The notes: generated by a model from the letters alone, not told the origin. Positions 1-7,118 are shown, counted from the first letter of the stretch. The stretch: DNA of 7,777 nt from Desulfobacteraceae bacterium (GCA_027032655.1 JALVMZ010000017.1:1-7777); one strand, 5' to 3'. Translations and numbers: made by a program.

Positions 1-974
1 CCATAAAATCGGTTGTTAAAAGTTCACTCATTGGAATTCCTCTCCCCCTCTGCTCCTGCGGGGTCCTGCCTGTAGCAGCTTCTCTAAGAAAACAGGGAGC
101 CAGTAAAGGGGCAGTCACATCCTTTCTCATATCAACTCCTGAATCAGGGGTGGATTCAATTGCCATAAGCTATGCGCTTCTGGATCCAATTATGACCATT
201 GCAAGGCCTGTTTTTGCTATGATTACAGCAATTGTATCAGGGATTAGCGAAAATCTATTTGAAAAAAGGGAGTTTAAGAAACCAGAAATACCCGTAACTG
301 CATGTCCTATAGACGCTTGCTGTAATGGCGTTGGGTGCCCCCCTGATGAGCATTCACATCATCACACTACAGCTCAGAAACTGAAGGCGGGAATGAAATA
401 TGCCCTGGATGAGGTGTGGAATGATATTGCAATATGGTTCTTTATAGGCATCTTAATTGCCGGTCTTATTTCATATATTATTCCATCTGAGTTAATCAAT
501 AATTATCTTGGGGGTGGAATCCTATCCATGTTAATCATGCTTACCATAGGAATACCAATCTATATTTGTGCCAGTGCATCCACCCCAATTGCCTCTGCCA
601 TGATATTAAAAGGTGTCAGCCCCGGCGCTGCCCTTGTGTTTCTCCTTGCAGGCCCTGCCACGAATATAACCTCACTGAGTGTGCTGCTGGGAATCCTTGG
701 AAAAAGAACCACATTCTTATATCTTGTCGTTCTATCTTCAATGAGCATACTATCTGGCCTGCTGCTTGATTACATCTATCTGAGCTTTTCCATCTCCCCC
801 ATTGCCACAATGGGTAAAGGGGCAGAATTCATTCCATTGTGGTTAAAATTATTATCTACAATTATACTTATTATTTCTTCTTATAAACCAATTTTATCCA
901 GAATAAGAAGACATTCACAGACCACAGAGCTAACCACTATTTCATCAACCCCTCCACATCATCTGGATAGCTAA
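1..974 (+). CDS. SO_0444-type Cu/Zn efflux permease, 3'-terminal part (5' end outside window)
   Basis: Polytopic inner-membrane permease of the DUF318/ArsP-like (PF03773) superfamily. The closest recognised group is the SO_0444 family of Cu/Zn efflux transporters. The reading frame is open from base 3, so the GTG at 150 is internal: the 49 codons before it carry the conserved PLCSCG motif (visible residues 15-20) and the TPESGVDS motif (45-52). A soluble loop rich in metal ligands follows (Cys 101, 105, 106 and 112; His 117 and 119-121) and separates the two membrane halves. The second half has an ICASASTPIAS motif (about 188-198), echoing the first-half motif, and GPATNITS (217-224). Hydrophobic segments lie near 140-160, 172-188, 204-232 and 238-262, with another near 279-292. 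The protein ends in a short basic, Ser/Thr-rich tail. 323 residues are visible; the family is usually somewhat longer, so perhaps 50-80 residues are missing. Family assignment is firm; the metal specificity is inferred from the family and the Cys/His loop. Confidence 0.85.
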   Translation, partial: IKSVVKSSLIGIPLPLCSCGVLPVAASLRKQGASKGAVTSFLISTPESGVDSIAISYALLDPIMTIARPVFAMITAIVSGISENLFEKREFKKPEIPVTACPIDACCNGVGCPPDEHSHHHTTAQKLKAGMKYALDEVWNDIAIWFFIGILIAGLISYIIPSELINNYLGGGILSMLIMLTIGIPIYICASASTPIASAMILKGVSPGAALVFLLAGPATNITSLSVLLGILGKRTTFLYLVVLSSMSILSGLLLDYIYLSFSISPIATMGKGAEFIPLWLKLLSTIILIISSYKPILSRIRRHSQTTELTTISSTPPHHLDS

Positions 975-1010
975 AGACTCACAATGAAGTGAGAAGCACT
1001 CCAATCCTTT

Positions 1011-1493
1011 TTAGAAAAGTCTATCTATATATATGATCAGGATTACTATGGAGTAGGCAAGTTTCATAATCGTCCCAAAAAGTGTTCCTAACATAACCCC
1101 CCATCCTGCTCTTAGGACCTCTTTACCCTTTTTACCCGATATAAGCTCCCCTGCTAAAGTCCCAGCTATTGCACCAGGGAAGAAACCCCAGGGAGGGAAT
1201 AATACCGCACCGATTATCATCCCTGCTACTGATCCCCAGACACCTGCCTTTGATGCCCCATATCTCTTTGCTCCAAGGGATGAGAAAAAATAATCGCCTA
1301 TGGTAATTACAAATGCCAGAACACCGGATATAATCAAAAATGCAAGACTGAAGGCCTCCCATTTGCTGGAAATGGATAGCAGCACTATTGCAAGGAAGCT
1401 GAGGGGTGGGCCAGGAATTAGCGGAAATATACAACCAACAACTCCTAAAATTGCAATAATAAGACCTGAGATACCAAGAATAGTTGAGATCAT
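1011..1493 (-). CDS. DUF456 family small membrane protein
   Basis: A 160-residue integral membrane protein matching DUF456 (PF04306), a family of unknown biochemical role. Visible hallmarks are the GVVGCIFPLIPGPPLSFLA stretch (residues 17-35), the GAKRYGASKAGVWG segment (74-87), the glycine-rich GSVAGMIIGAVLFPPWGFFPG helix pair (87-107) and GTLAGELISGKKGKE (111-125). Hydrophobic segments fall around 2-24, 30-42, 48-70, 84-116 and 131-156. Its ATG overlaps the TGA of the upstream dipeptidase gene as ATGA. No convincing Shine-Dalgarno site precedes it (an AGGA lies about 15 nt away), so it is probably translated by coupling as the last gene of the operon. The glycine-zipper-like spacing suggests tightly packed helices. 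Family call is confident; function is unknown. Confidence 0.85.
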   Translation of the reverse strand: MISTILGISGLIIAILGVVGCIFPLIPGPPLSFLAIVLLSISSKWEAFSLAFLIISGVLAFVITIGDYFFSSLGAKRYGASKAGVWGSVAGMIIGAVLFPPWGFFPGAIAGTLAGELISGKKGKEVLRAGWGVMLGTLFGTIMKLAYSIVILIIYIDRLF

Positions 1494-2434
1494 TCTGAGA
1501 TAAGATGTCCTTTTAAATAATTTATAAGATTAAGCCCGAGTATGTCTTTACTTGCATCTTCACCATACCCGTATCTAAGCATTATGTCCATTAGTTCTCT
1601 TACTATATTAATATCAATCTCCTTATTGGTCATATCAAATCCGCCTAGGTCAGAGCCAATACATATTCCATCAGGGCCAAATTTTTGAACCAGGGTATCC
1701 AAATGTGAAAACACAAGTTCAATACTGAACTTCTTATCCTGAGATAACATCTCGGGGTTAAAACTGATACCAATGATCCCTCCCCTTTCAATTATCTCCT
1801 TTGCCTGCTCCAAATCAATATTACGGGGTGTGTTGAAAATCCCCCTCACACCGGTGTGGGAGCATATTATTGGTGATTCAATTATCTTCATAAGTTCCCA
1901 GAAGCATTTTGGATGAAGATGTGCCACATCAATTATTAATCCATTTCCAATCAATAAATAGATAACCTCTCTTCCTTCATCCGTAATTCCATCTGGATAT
2001 GGTACCCCGCATCCATCGCCAAGCCTGTTCCTTCCCTGATGGGTAAGACCTACTATACGAATTCCATGCTTTATAATCTCCTCAATATAATTATGGTTTC
2101 CAACGAGTGCGTCTGCATTCTCTAAAAGTAATATCTTGCCCGTGTCTTCTTGAGCATGAGTCAATTCATCTATCTCTGAAGGGGTCAATATGGTTTCAGG
2201 TGATTTCAGATTCTCTTCCATGAAACCTATTATCTGGCTCAGGCGTTTTCGTGAGCCTTCTCCATTAAATTTATCTTCACAGTAGAGTGCACATATGATA
2301 AGCCTAACACCTGTATTTTTCATTAATTCTATTGTGTAAGGCCCGTCTTCAAGCTCTGAGAAGGGCCTTATTTTATTCTTTTTCATCATATGGTAGATAA
2401 TATCCACATGTGCATCAGCTAAAAGTCCGCTCAT
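1490..2434 (-). CDS. M19 (renal/membrane dipeptidase family) metallopeptidase
   Basis: A 314-residue TIM-barrel zinc peptidase of the M19 family, which hydrolyses dipeptides, in some members including D-amino-acid-containing ones. Visible metal and catalytic motifs are HVD (His9, Asp11), the bridging glutamate in LLLENADAL (Glu105), the LTHQGRNRLGDG signature (130-141), His172 in IIDVAHLHP, His193 in CSHTGVRGIFNTPRN with Arg204-Asn205, and Asp262 in IGSDLGG. The usual GSDFDG reads GSDLGG here: the first Asp is kept and the second is Gly. The start at 2434 is chosen because AGAGAGG lies 9 nt upstream and the motif-bearing HxD follows directly. A longer open frame to 2563 would overlap the upstream gene and adds 43 residues without family similarity. 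No signal peptide is seen, so it is probably cytoplasmic. It lies 31 nt after the RACE gene and overlaps the DUF456 start. The natural substrate is unknown. Confidence 0.88.
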   Translation of the reverse strand: MSGLLADAHVDIIYHMMKKNKIRPFSELEDGPYTIELMKNTGVRLIICALYCEDKFNGEGSRKRLSQIIGFMEENLKSPETILTPSEIDELTHAQEDTGKILLLENADALVGNHNYIEEIIKHGIRIVGLTHQGRNRLGDGCGVPYPDGITDEGREVIYLLIGNGLIIDVAHLHPKCFWELMKIIESPIICSHTGVRGIFNTPRNIDLEQAKEIIERGGIIGISFNPEMLSQDKKFSIELVFSHLDTLVQKFGPDGICIGSDLGGFDMTNKEIDINIVRELMDIMLRYGYGEDASKDILGLNLINYLKGHLISE

Positions 2435-2443
2435 GGGAATAGA

Positions 2444-2450
2444 CCTCTCT
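2444..2450 (-). promoter_or_regulatory. Ribosome binding site of the dipeptidase gene
   Basis: AGAGAGG on the minus strand, 9 nt before the ATG at 2434 and inside the 31-nt gap after the RACE stop codon. It decides in favour of the short dipeptidase start over upstream in-frame ATGs that lie within the preceding gene. Confidence 0.65.
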
Positions 2451-2465
2451 ATAATTACCTGATAT

Positions 2466-4364
2466 TTAATAATCCACGGAAGGGAAGAGCCTTTTATCAG
2501 TATGAGGCAGAAATAGTGCTGCCACATACTCATCCATAAATGGCTGATATACAGAAAGTTCAATATTGGTCATGGACTTGGCAATGGATATACATTTCTC
2601 AAATGCTGCCTCTGATATTAAGGACATCCTTGCCCCTGAAAGGGAGCTGTTCCCTATAAAGGCAATCCTTTCCTCAGGAATATCTGGCAGGAGTCCAATG
2701 TTTATGGCCTTTCTTATGTTCAGATAGTTTCCAAAGCCACCTGCCACATAGAATCTCTCCAGCTGATCAAACCCCAAGCCTATATAATCCACAAGAGACT
2801 TAATTGCTGCAAATACAGCCCCCTTGGATTTAATTAGATTGTCAATATCCAACTCTGTTATTACAATGGGATCGCCTGAATCTGTCTCATCTCCATATGC
2901 AATTATATATTGAGGAATATCATCCTCGTAAGTGATCCGGGGATCCTTCAGGTCTCTATTAAATTTCCCTGTAGAGCCAATAATACCATTCTTTACGAGC
3001 TCATAAATACAATCAATGAGACCTGATCCGCATATACCCCTTGGTGATGCATTACCTATGGTCTGATATTTTACATTACCATCTCTTATCTCTATCTTTT
3101 CGATTGCCCCCTTAGTTGCTCTCATACCACATCTGGTTCCTCCACCCTCAAAGGCAGGTCCTGCAGATGCAGAACAGCACACCAGCCACTCCTCATTTCC
3201 AATTGCAATCTCCCCATTTGTGCCAATATCTATCAGCCCCTGAACCTCTGAATTATCAGGGATGCCACATACCATAACCCCTGCAACTATATCACCTCCC
3301 ACATATGAGGCCACACTTGGAATCACCTCAATTATGGCACCTGGATTAATATTGATTGAGAGGTCCTTTGCATAAATCTGAGGATATACATCTGCTGTTG
3401 GGACATAAGGCTCAAGTCTGATAGAACATGGAGAGAGATTCAACAATAGATGACTCATGGTCGTATTTCCTGCAGCGACCATTGCATTTATATGAGAGCG
3501 ATCAATATCTTTTCCATTGATAAGCATATCTATAAGTTCATTAATATTTTCAATTATGGCATTGTGAATTGGCTCAAGCCCATCTTTTTGACAGGCAAAT
3601 ATCATCCTTGATATAACATCTTCTCCATATTGAGCCTGTTTATTGGGCACTCCCTCCGATGCAATTACTTCTCCTGTTCGGAGATCAACTATCTGGGCCA
3701 CCACAGTGGTTGTTCCCACATCCACAGCTATTCCAAAATTCTTGTCCACAGTGTTATAGGGCTCCACCTGCTGAATACGATACCTATTCTTATCTTTAAC
3801 CACTGTTGCTGTTATCTTCCAATCACTCTCCCTGAGTGTAGTTGATATAGTCCGCAGGCAGTCTAAGGAAATGTCATAGGAATGCCATCCTATCTTCTTT
3901 CTTAACTCTCTTGAAATCCTTTCCAGGTCTGTTATATTGTCATCATGGGTAGGTGGGGATAATTCAAGATATATCTTCCTGGCAAGGGGCTTAATAGGAT
4001 AGGAAACATTTTCGGTTATAAGGCCGTGGACAGCCTGCTCCTGAATCTCATCCTTTAATATCTTGGCTTCTTCAATGGTGGATTCCAGTGGAATATCAAT
4101 TTCAATATCGCCCAGGATTTTACTCTGACATGCAAGGACATATCCCTGTTCAAGTTCATCATCTGAAAAAAAGGACTCAGCGGAACTCTCCATTTCATAG
4201 TCACCTTTGATAACCCTTACCCTGCACTCACCGCATACACCCTCACCACCACACAAATTATTTATATGTATGCCCGCTGACCTTGCGGCCTCGGCAATAC
4301 TTGTTCCCAAGGCGACCCTGACCTGTCTTCCCGATGGCTGGAATCTCACTGTTATCTGTTCCAT
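2466..4364 (-). CDS. RACE-type corrinoid-enzyme reductive activator ([2Fe-2S] ferredoxin + ASKHA ATPase, DUF4445)
   Basis: A 632-residue cytoplasmic protein built like RACE proteins, which couple ATP hydrolysis to reduction of inactive Co(II) corrinoids to Co(I) in corrinoid methyl-transfer proteins. The N-terminus (about 1-95) is a plant-type ferredoxin domain with cluster ligands Cys38, Cys44, Cys47 and Cys79 (C-x5-C-x2-C...C). A linker and middle domain span about 100-208. An ASKHA (actin/Hsp70-like) domain follows: phosphate-1 loop AVDVGTTT (213-220), NKQAQYGEDVISR (241-253), AAGNTTM (297-303), YVGGDI (354-359), phosphate-2 loop DIGTNGEI (379-386), ASAGPAFEGGG (399-409), GICGSGLID (443-451), adenosine-site AGGFGNYLN (541-549) and GNSSLSGA (571-578). 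The C-terminal QPFMDEYVAALFLPHTD also fits the family. Length is normal. GGGGA lies 5 nt before the ATG. It is the first gene of a three-gene operon, divergent from nrdJ. No corrinoid protein or methyltransferase gene is adjacent, so its target cannot be named. The architecture is seen directly; the role follows from the family. Confidence 0.9.
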   Translation of the reverse strand: MEQITVRFQPSGRQVRVALGTSIAEAARSAGIHINNLCGGEGVCGECRVRVIKGDYEMESSAESFFSDDELEQGYVLACQSKILGDIEIDIPLESTIEEAKILKDEIQEQAVHGLITENVSYPIKPLARKIYLELSPPTHDDNITDLERISRELRKKIGWHSYDISLDCLRTISTTLRESDWKITATVVKDKNRYRIQQVEPYNTVDKNFGIAVDVGTTTVVAQIVDLRTGEVIASEGVPNKQAQYGEDVISRMIFACQKDGLEPIHNAIIENINELIDMLINGKDIDRSHINAMVAAGNTTMSHLLLNLSPCSIRLEPYVPTADVYPQIYAKDLSININPGAIIEVIPSVASYVGGDIVAGVMVCGIPDNSEVQGLIDIGTNGEIAIGNEEWLVCCSASAGPAFEGGGTRCGMRATKGAIEKIEIRDGNVKYQTIGNASPRGICGSGLIDCIYELVKNGIIGSTGKFNRDLKDPRITYEDDIPQYIIAYGDETDSGDPIVITELDIDNLIKSKGAVFAAIKSLVDYIGLGFDQLERFYVAGGFGNYLNIRKAINIGLLPDIPEERIAFIGNSSLSGARMSLISEAAFEKCISIAKSMTNIELSVYQPFMDEYVAALFLPHTDKRLFPSVDY

Positions 4365-4390
4365 ATTAATCCCCGATATGATTCAAATCC

Positions 4391-4406
4391 AATGATTTAT
4401 ATCATT
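4391..4406. repeat. Perfect 6-bp inverted repeat over the RACE-operon promoter
   Basis: AATGAT-TTAT-ATCATT, a dyad with 6-bp arms and a 4-nt centre. It covers the candidate minus-strand -10 element and sits 27 nt before the RACE start codon. The position suits a repressor operator, but short AT-rich dyads also arise by chance in a region of this composition. Confidence 0.35.
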
Positions 4407-4423
4407 TAGTTTAAAATATTCAA
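4396..4423 (-). promoter_or_regulatory. Candidate promoter of the RACE-dipeptidase-DUF456 operon
   Basis: On the minus strand TTGAAT (4418-4423) and TATAAA (4396-4401) are 16 bp apart, which would give a leader of roughly 25 nt before the ATG at 4364. A competing pair, TTGTAA-17-TTTAAA, lies a little further upstream. The region is AT-rich, so either assignment is tentative. Confidence 0.4.
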
Positions 4424-4437
4424 ATAGAAATCTTACA

Positions 4438-4471
4438 AAATGGCCTAAAAATTTATTTCTTCAAATGGCCT
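4438..4471. repeat. Direct repeat AAATGGCCT, two copies 25 bp apart
   Basis: Identical 9-bp copies at 4438-4446 and 4463-4471, between the two divergent promoters. The second copy ends 18 bp before the nrdJ -35 element. The GC-containing core stands out in an otherwise AT-rich gap. Spacing of about 2.4 helical turns does not put both copies on the same face of the helix. Possible regulator site; no family can be named. Confidence 0.3.
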
Positions 4472-4489
4472 TTTTCAAGTAATTTTTGG

Positions 4490-4518
4490 TTGACAAATAC
4501 AATATATTGTGCTTTAAT
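4490..4518 (+). promoter_or_regulatory. Sigma-70-type promoter of nrdJ
   Basis: TTGACA (4490-4495) and TTTAAT (4513-4518) are separated by 17 bp: a perfect -35 with a good -10. Transcription should start near 4525, leaving a leader of about 120 nt before the nrdJ ATG. The spacer is almost entirely occupied by an NrdR-box-like sequence. Confidence 0.75.
4497..4512 (+). promoter_or_regulatory. NrdR box 1 (near consensus)
   Basis: ATACAATATATTGTGC agrees at 14 of 16 positions with the NrdR-box consensus ACACWATATATWGTGT as I recall it, including the whole 10-bp core CWATATATWG. It lies between the -35 and -10 elements of the nrdJ promoter, where bound NrdR would exclude RNA polymerase. NrdR is the widespread ATP/dATP-sensing repressor of ribonucleotide reductase genes; its gene is not in this window. 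Confidence 0.75.
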
Positions 4519-4527
4519 TTTTTTCAA

Positions 4528-4543
4528 TACCAAAATAGAGTGC
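4528..4543 (+). promoter_or_regulatory. NrdR box 2 (degenerate)
   Basis: TACCAAAATAGAGTGC starts exactly 31 bp after box 1, the three-helical-turn spacing typical of tandem NrdR boxes. It matches 10 of 16 consensus positions (8 of 10 in the core) and its right half GAGTGC resembles TTGTGC of box 1. It lies just downstream of the expected transcription start. Weak alone; the spacing is the main support. Confidence 0.55.
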
Positions 4544-4630
4544 TTTATATGTCTCTCAGATTTCAGATTCCATATAGATTTTACCAATGGGAAGTATCTC
4601 ATCTATCTAAGAAAATCATAAAATAATATC

Positions 4631-4637
4631 AAGGAGG
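4631..4637 (+). promoter_or_regulatory. Strong ribosome binding site of nrdJ
   Basis: AAGGAGG, a full anti-Shine-Dalgarno match, 6 nt before the ATG at 4644. It is the strongest ribosome site seen in the window and fixes the nrdJ start. Confidence 0.85.
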
Positions 4638-4643
4638 GAGGTT

Positions 4644-7118
4644 ATGGAAAGGGAAAGTAAGATAATTGTTACTGATGAAGGGGTATTTGATCTGAAGGCC
4701 TACAGGTGGGATGACCGCATATTTACAGAGATACTCACCAGGGCAACCCCAATAAATACAGACCAGGCAATGGATATCAGTAGAGCCATGTGGGAGGAGA
4801 TAAAAAGACTCAACCTCACCACCATAACCCTTTCCCTTCTTGAGGATATTGTTGAGGCCAAACTCCTTGAGTATGGTCTTAAAAAACCTGTTCCCATCAA
4901 ACTTGACACATCAATATTTGTTAAAGATGAGATTGATCTGTCAGAGAATGCAAGGAGGGTGCTTGAAAAAAGATACCTTAAAAAAGACGAAAATGGGAAA
5001 GTGGTGGAGACTCCTGCACAGATGTTCAGGAGGGTTGCAAGGCACATAGCAGAGGCGGAGAAGAATTATGGAGCTGATGAAGAAAAGGTAAGAAAGGTAG
5101 AAGAGCTTTTTTACAGGCTAATGACAGAATTCAGATTTCTGCCCAACTCCCCTACCCTCATGAATGCTGGAAGAAGACTCGGTCAACTTGCGGCATGTTT
5201 TGTTCTACCTGTTGAGGATAGCATGGAAGGCATATTTGATGCACTGAAGAATGCAGCCATGATACATAAATCAGGGGGTGGCACAGGGTTTTCATTTTCA
5301 AGACTGAGGCCCAAAAACTCAAGGGTGGGCTCTACAGGAGGTATTGCTTCTGGACCTGTATCCTTTATGAAGATATTCAATACTGCCACAGAGCAGGTAA
5401 AACAGGGTGGAACCAGAAGGGGTGCAAACATGGCAATTCTCAGGGTGGATCACCCTGACATTCTTGAATTCATAACATGCAAAGAGAATGGCCAGGAACT
5501 CAATAATTTTAACCTATCTGTGGCTGTAACTGATTCATTTATGGAGGCTGTAAGAGAAGGTAAAGAATATGACCTTATTGATCCACGGGATAAGAAAAAG
5601 GTGGGCAGGCTTAATGCCAGAATGGTATATGACAAACTGATTGAGCAGGCATGGAAGACAGGAGACCCAGGGGTCATATTTATTGACAGAATAAATGTAG
5701 ATAACCCCACCCCCGAACTTGGCCAGATTGAATCAACCAATCCATGCGGCGAACAGCCATTGCTTCCTATGGAGGCATGTAATTTAGGTTCTATTAATCT
5801 TGCAAAGTTTGTAAAAGGAGTTGAAAGACCTGAAATTGACTATGATGCCCTGAAAGAGACCGTATGGCTTTCAGTAAGATTCCTGGATAACACCATTGAT
5901 ATGTCCAGATATCCCCTTTCAGAGATAACAAGAATGGTAAGGGGGAACAGAAAGATTGGACTGGGAATAATGGGATTTGCAGATATGCTGTTTCAGTTGG
6001 GGATTCCATACAATTCAGATTCTGCCATAGAGATTGCACGGGATGTAATGTCATTCATTCAAAGGGAATCAAAAGAGGCATCCAGGTCACTGGCAAAGGA
6101 AAGGGGCCCATTTCCCAACATTGATAAGAGCATATATAGGGGAGACAGCATAAGGAATGCCACCACCACCACCATTGCACCAACAGGGACACTGAGCATA
6201 ATAGCGGGTTGTTCGAGCGGTGTTGAGCCACTATTTGCACTGAGCTTTGTAAGAAATGTCATGGATAATGACAGGCTCCTGGAAGTGAATCCATACTTTG
6301 AAAAGGTGGCAAAAGAGATGGGATTCTACAGCCCTGAACTGATGGAGGAAGTGGCAAAGAGAGGAACCATACAGCACATGGATGGAATACCCGATGAGGT
6401 AAAAAGGGGCTTTGTTACTGCACACGATATATCCCCTGAATGGCATGTGAGAATGCAGGCAGCATTTCAGGAATATACAGATAATGCTGTTTCAAAAACA
6501 GTAAATCTTCCAGGGGATGCAACCATTGAGGATGTCAGGAAGGTATATGACCTTGCATACAAGCTTGGATGCAAGGGGGTCACCATATACAGGGACGGCA
6601 GTAAAGAGAATCAGGTGCTCAGCTTCACCAGGACACAGGAGAAAGAGAATAAAAAACCTGTGAAAGAAAGGCCTCAGACCCTTGAAGGTTTTACAACAAA
6701 GATGAAGACCGGCTATGGTAATCTCTATGTTACTGTCACTGAACTTGATGGAAAGCCCTTTGAGGTATTTGCTACCATAGGGAAGTCTGGCAAATCCACC
6801 ACTGCAAAGACCGAGGCCATTGGACGCTTGGTATCCCTGTGCCTTCGTTCAGGCATAGGGGTTGAGAAAATTGTGGAACAGTTGAAGGGTATATGTGGTG
6901 AAAATCCAGTATTTCAGAATGGAAGCCTTGTGTTATCCATACCCGATGCCATTGCAAGGGTGCTGGAAAATAGATACATGAAAGGCTCTGATTCAAAAAA
7001 GAACAACCATCATGAAAACAGTCTCCTCGGTGAGAAGTGTCCTGAATGTGGCGAGGTGGTTAGTTTTGAAGAGGGATGTATGACATGTCATTATTGTGGT
7101 TTTACAAAGTGCGGGTAA
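4644..7118 (+). CDS. nrdJ: Class II (adenosylcobalamin-dependent) ribonucleotide reductase
   Basis: An 824-residue cytoplasmic enzyme reducing ribonucleotides to deoxyribonucleotides with a thiyl radical generated from adenosylcobalamin, without needing oxygen. Residues 1-85 look like a degenerate ATP-cone lacking the usual nucleotide-binding KRDG start. The ten-stranded barrel follows. Redox cysteines are Cys185 (LAACFVLP) and Cys379 (MEACNLGS); Asn366, Cys368 and Glu370 in NPCGE form the radical site, with the same 11-residue spacing between the two later cysteines as in Thermotoga NrdJ. Other motifs are HKSGGGTGFSFSRLRP (208-223), GGTRRGANMAIL (255-266), the substrate-phosphate loop IAPTGTLS (511-518) and YRDGSKENQVL (649-659). 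A TSCPD-type domain spans about 683-780. The tail has Cys799, 802, 812, 815, 818 and 823, the cysteine-rich C-terminus used for re-reduction and/or zinc binding. Length is normal and no frameshift is seen. Expression is probably repressed by NrdR at the upstream boxes. Confidence 0.96.
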   Translation: MERESKIIVTDEGVFDLKAYRWDDRIFTEILTRATPINTDQAMDISRAMWEEIKRLNLTTITLSLLEDIVEAKLLEYGLKKPVPIKLDTSIFVKDEIDLSENARRVLEKRYLKKDENGKVVETPAQMFRRVARHIAEAEKNYGADEEKVRKVEELFYRLMTEFRFLPNSPTLMNAGRRLGQLAACFVLPVEDSMEGIFDALKNAAMIHKSGGGTGFSFSRLRPKNSRVGSTGGIASGPVSFMKIFNTATEQVKQGGTRRGANMAILRVDHPDILEFITCKENGQELNNFNLSVAVTDSFMEAVREGKEYDLIDPRDKKKVGRLNARMVYDKLIEQAWKTGDPGVIFIDRINVDNPTPELGQIESTNPCGEQPLLPMEACNLGSINLAKFVKGVERPEIDYDALKETVWLSVRFLDNTIDMSRYPLSEITRMVRGNRKIGLGIMGFADMLFQLGIPYNSDSAIEIARDVMSFIQRESKEASRSLAKERGPFPNIDKSIYRGDSIRNATTTTIAPTGTLSIIAGCSSGVEPLFALSFVRNVMDNDRLLEVNPYFEKVAKEMGFYSPELMEEVAKRGTIQHMDGIPDEVKRGFVTAHDISPEWHVRMQAAFQEYTDNAVSKTVNLPGDATIEDVRKVYDLAYKLGCKGVTIYRDGSKENQVLSFTRTQEKENKKPVKERPQTLEGFTTKMKTGYGNLYVTVTELDGKPFEVFATIGKSGKSTTAKTEAIGRLVSLCLRSGIGVEKIVEQLKGICGENPVFQNGSLVLSIPDAIARVLENRYMKGSDSKKNNHHENSLLGEKCPECGEVVSFEEGCMTCHYCGFTKCG

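Noticed and set aside
150..152. GTG as the true start of the permease gene
   Set aside because: The same frame is open to the window edge and the upstream codons encode conserved family motifs, so this GTG is an internal Val.
616..810. Antisense open frames within the permease gene, and similar frames opposite nrdJ
   Set aside because: They lie wholly inside well-supported genes, have no ribosome sites or family features, and their composition reflects the opposite strand.
978..993. CTCAC/GTGAG hairpin with 6-nt loop between the convergent permease and DUF456 genes, as a terminator
   Set aside because: The stem has only 5 bp and the nearest T-run on the plus strand starts 14 nt further on; no T-run follows it on the minus strand. 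Too weak to call a terminator.
2435..2563. Longer N-terminus for the dipeptidase, using an ATG at 2563
   Set aside because: The extra 43 residues overlap the end of the RACE gene, show no M19 similarity and no coherent signal peptide; a good ribosome site sits before the ATG at 2434.
4525..4643. Cobalamin riboswitch in the nrdJ leader
   Set aside because: A B12-dependent enzyme makes this attractive, but the leader is only about 120 nt, AT-rich, and has no recognisable B12-box (GCCACTG-like) or compact stem set; only a weak ATAGAT/ATCTAT pairing was seen.
6156..6180. CACCACCACC tract as a microsatellite
   Set aside because: It encodes the Thr run directly before the conserved APTGT phosphate loop of NrdJ, so it is explained by coding.
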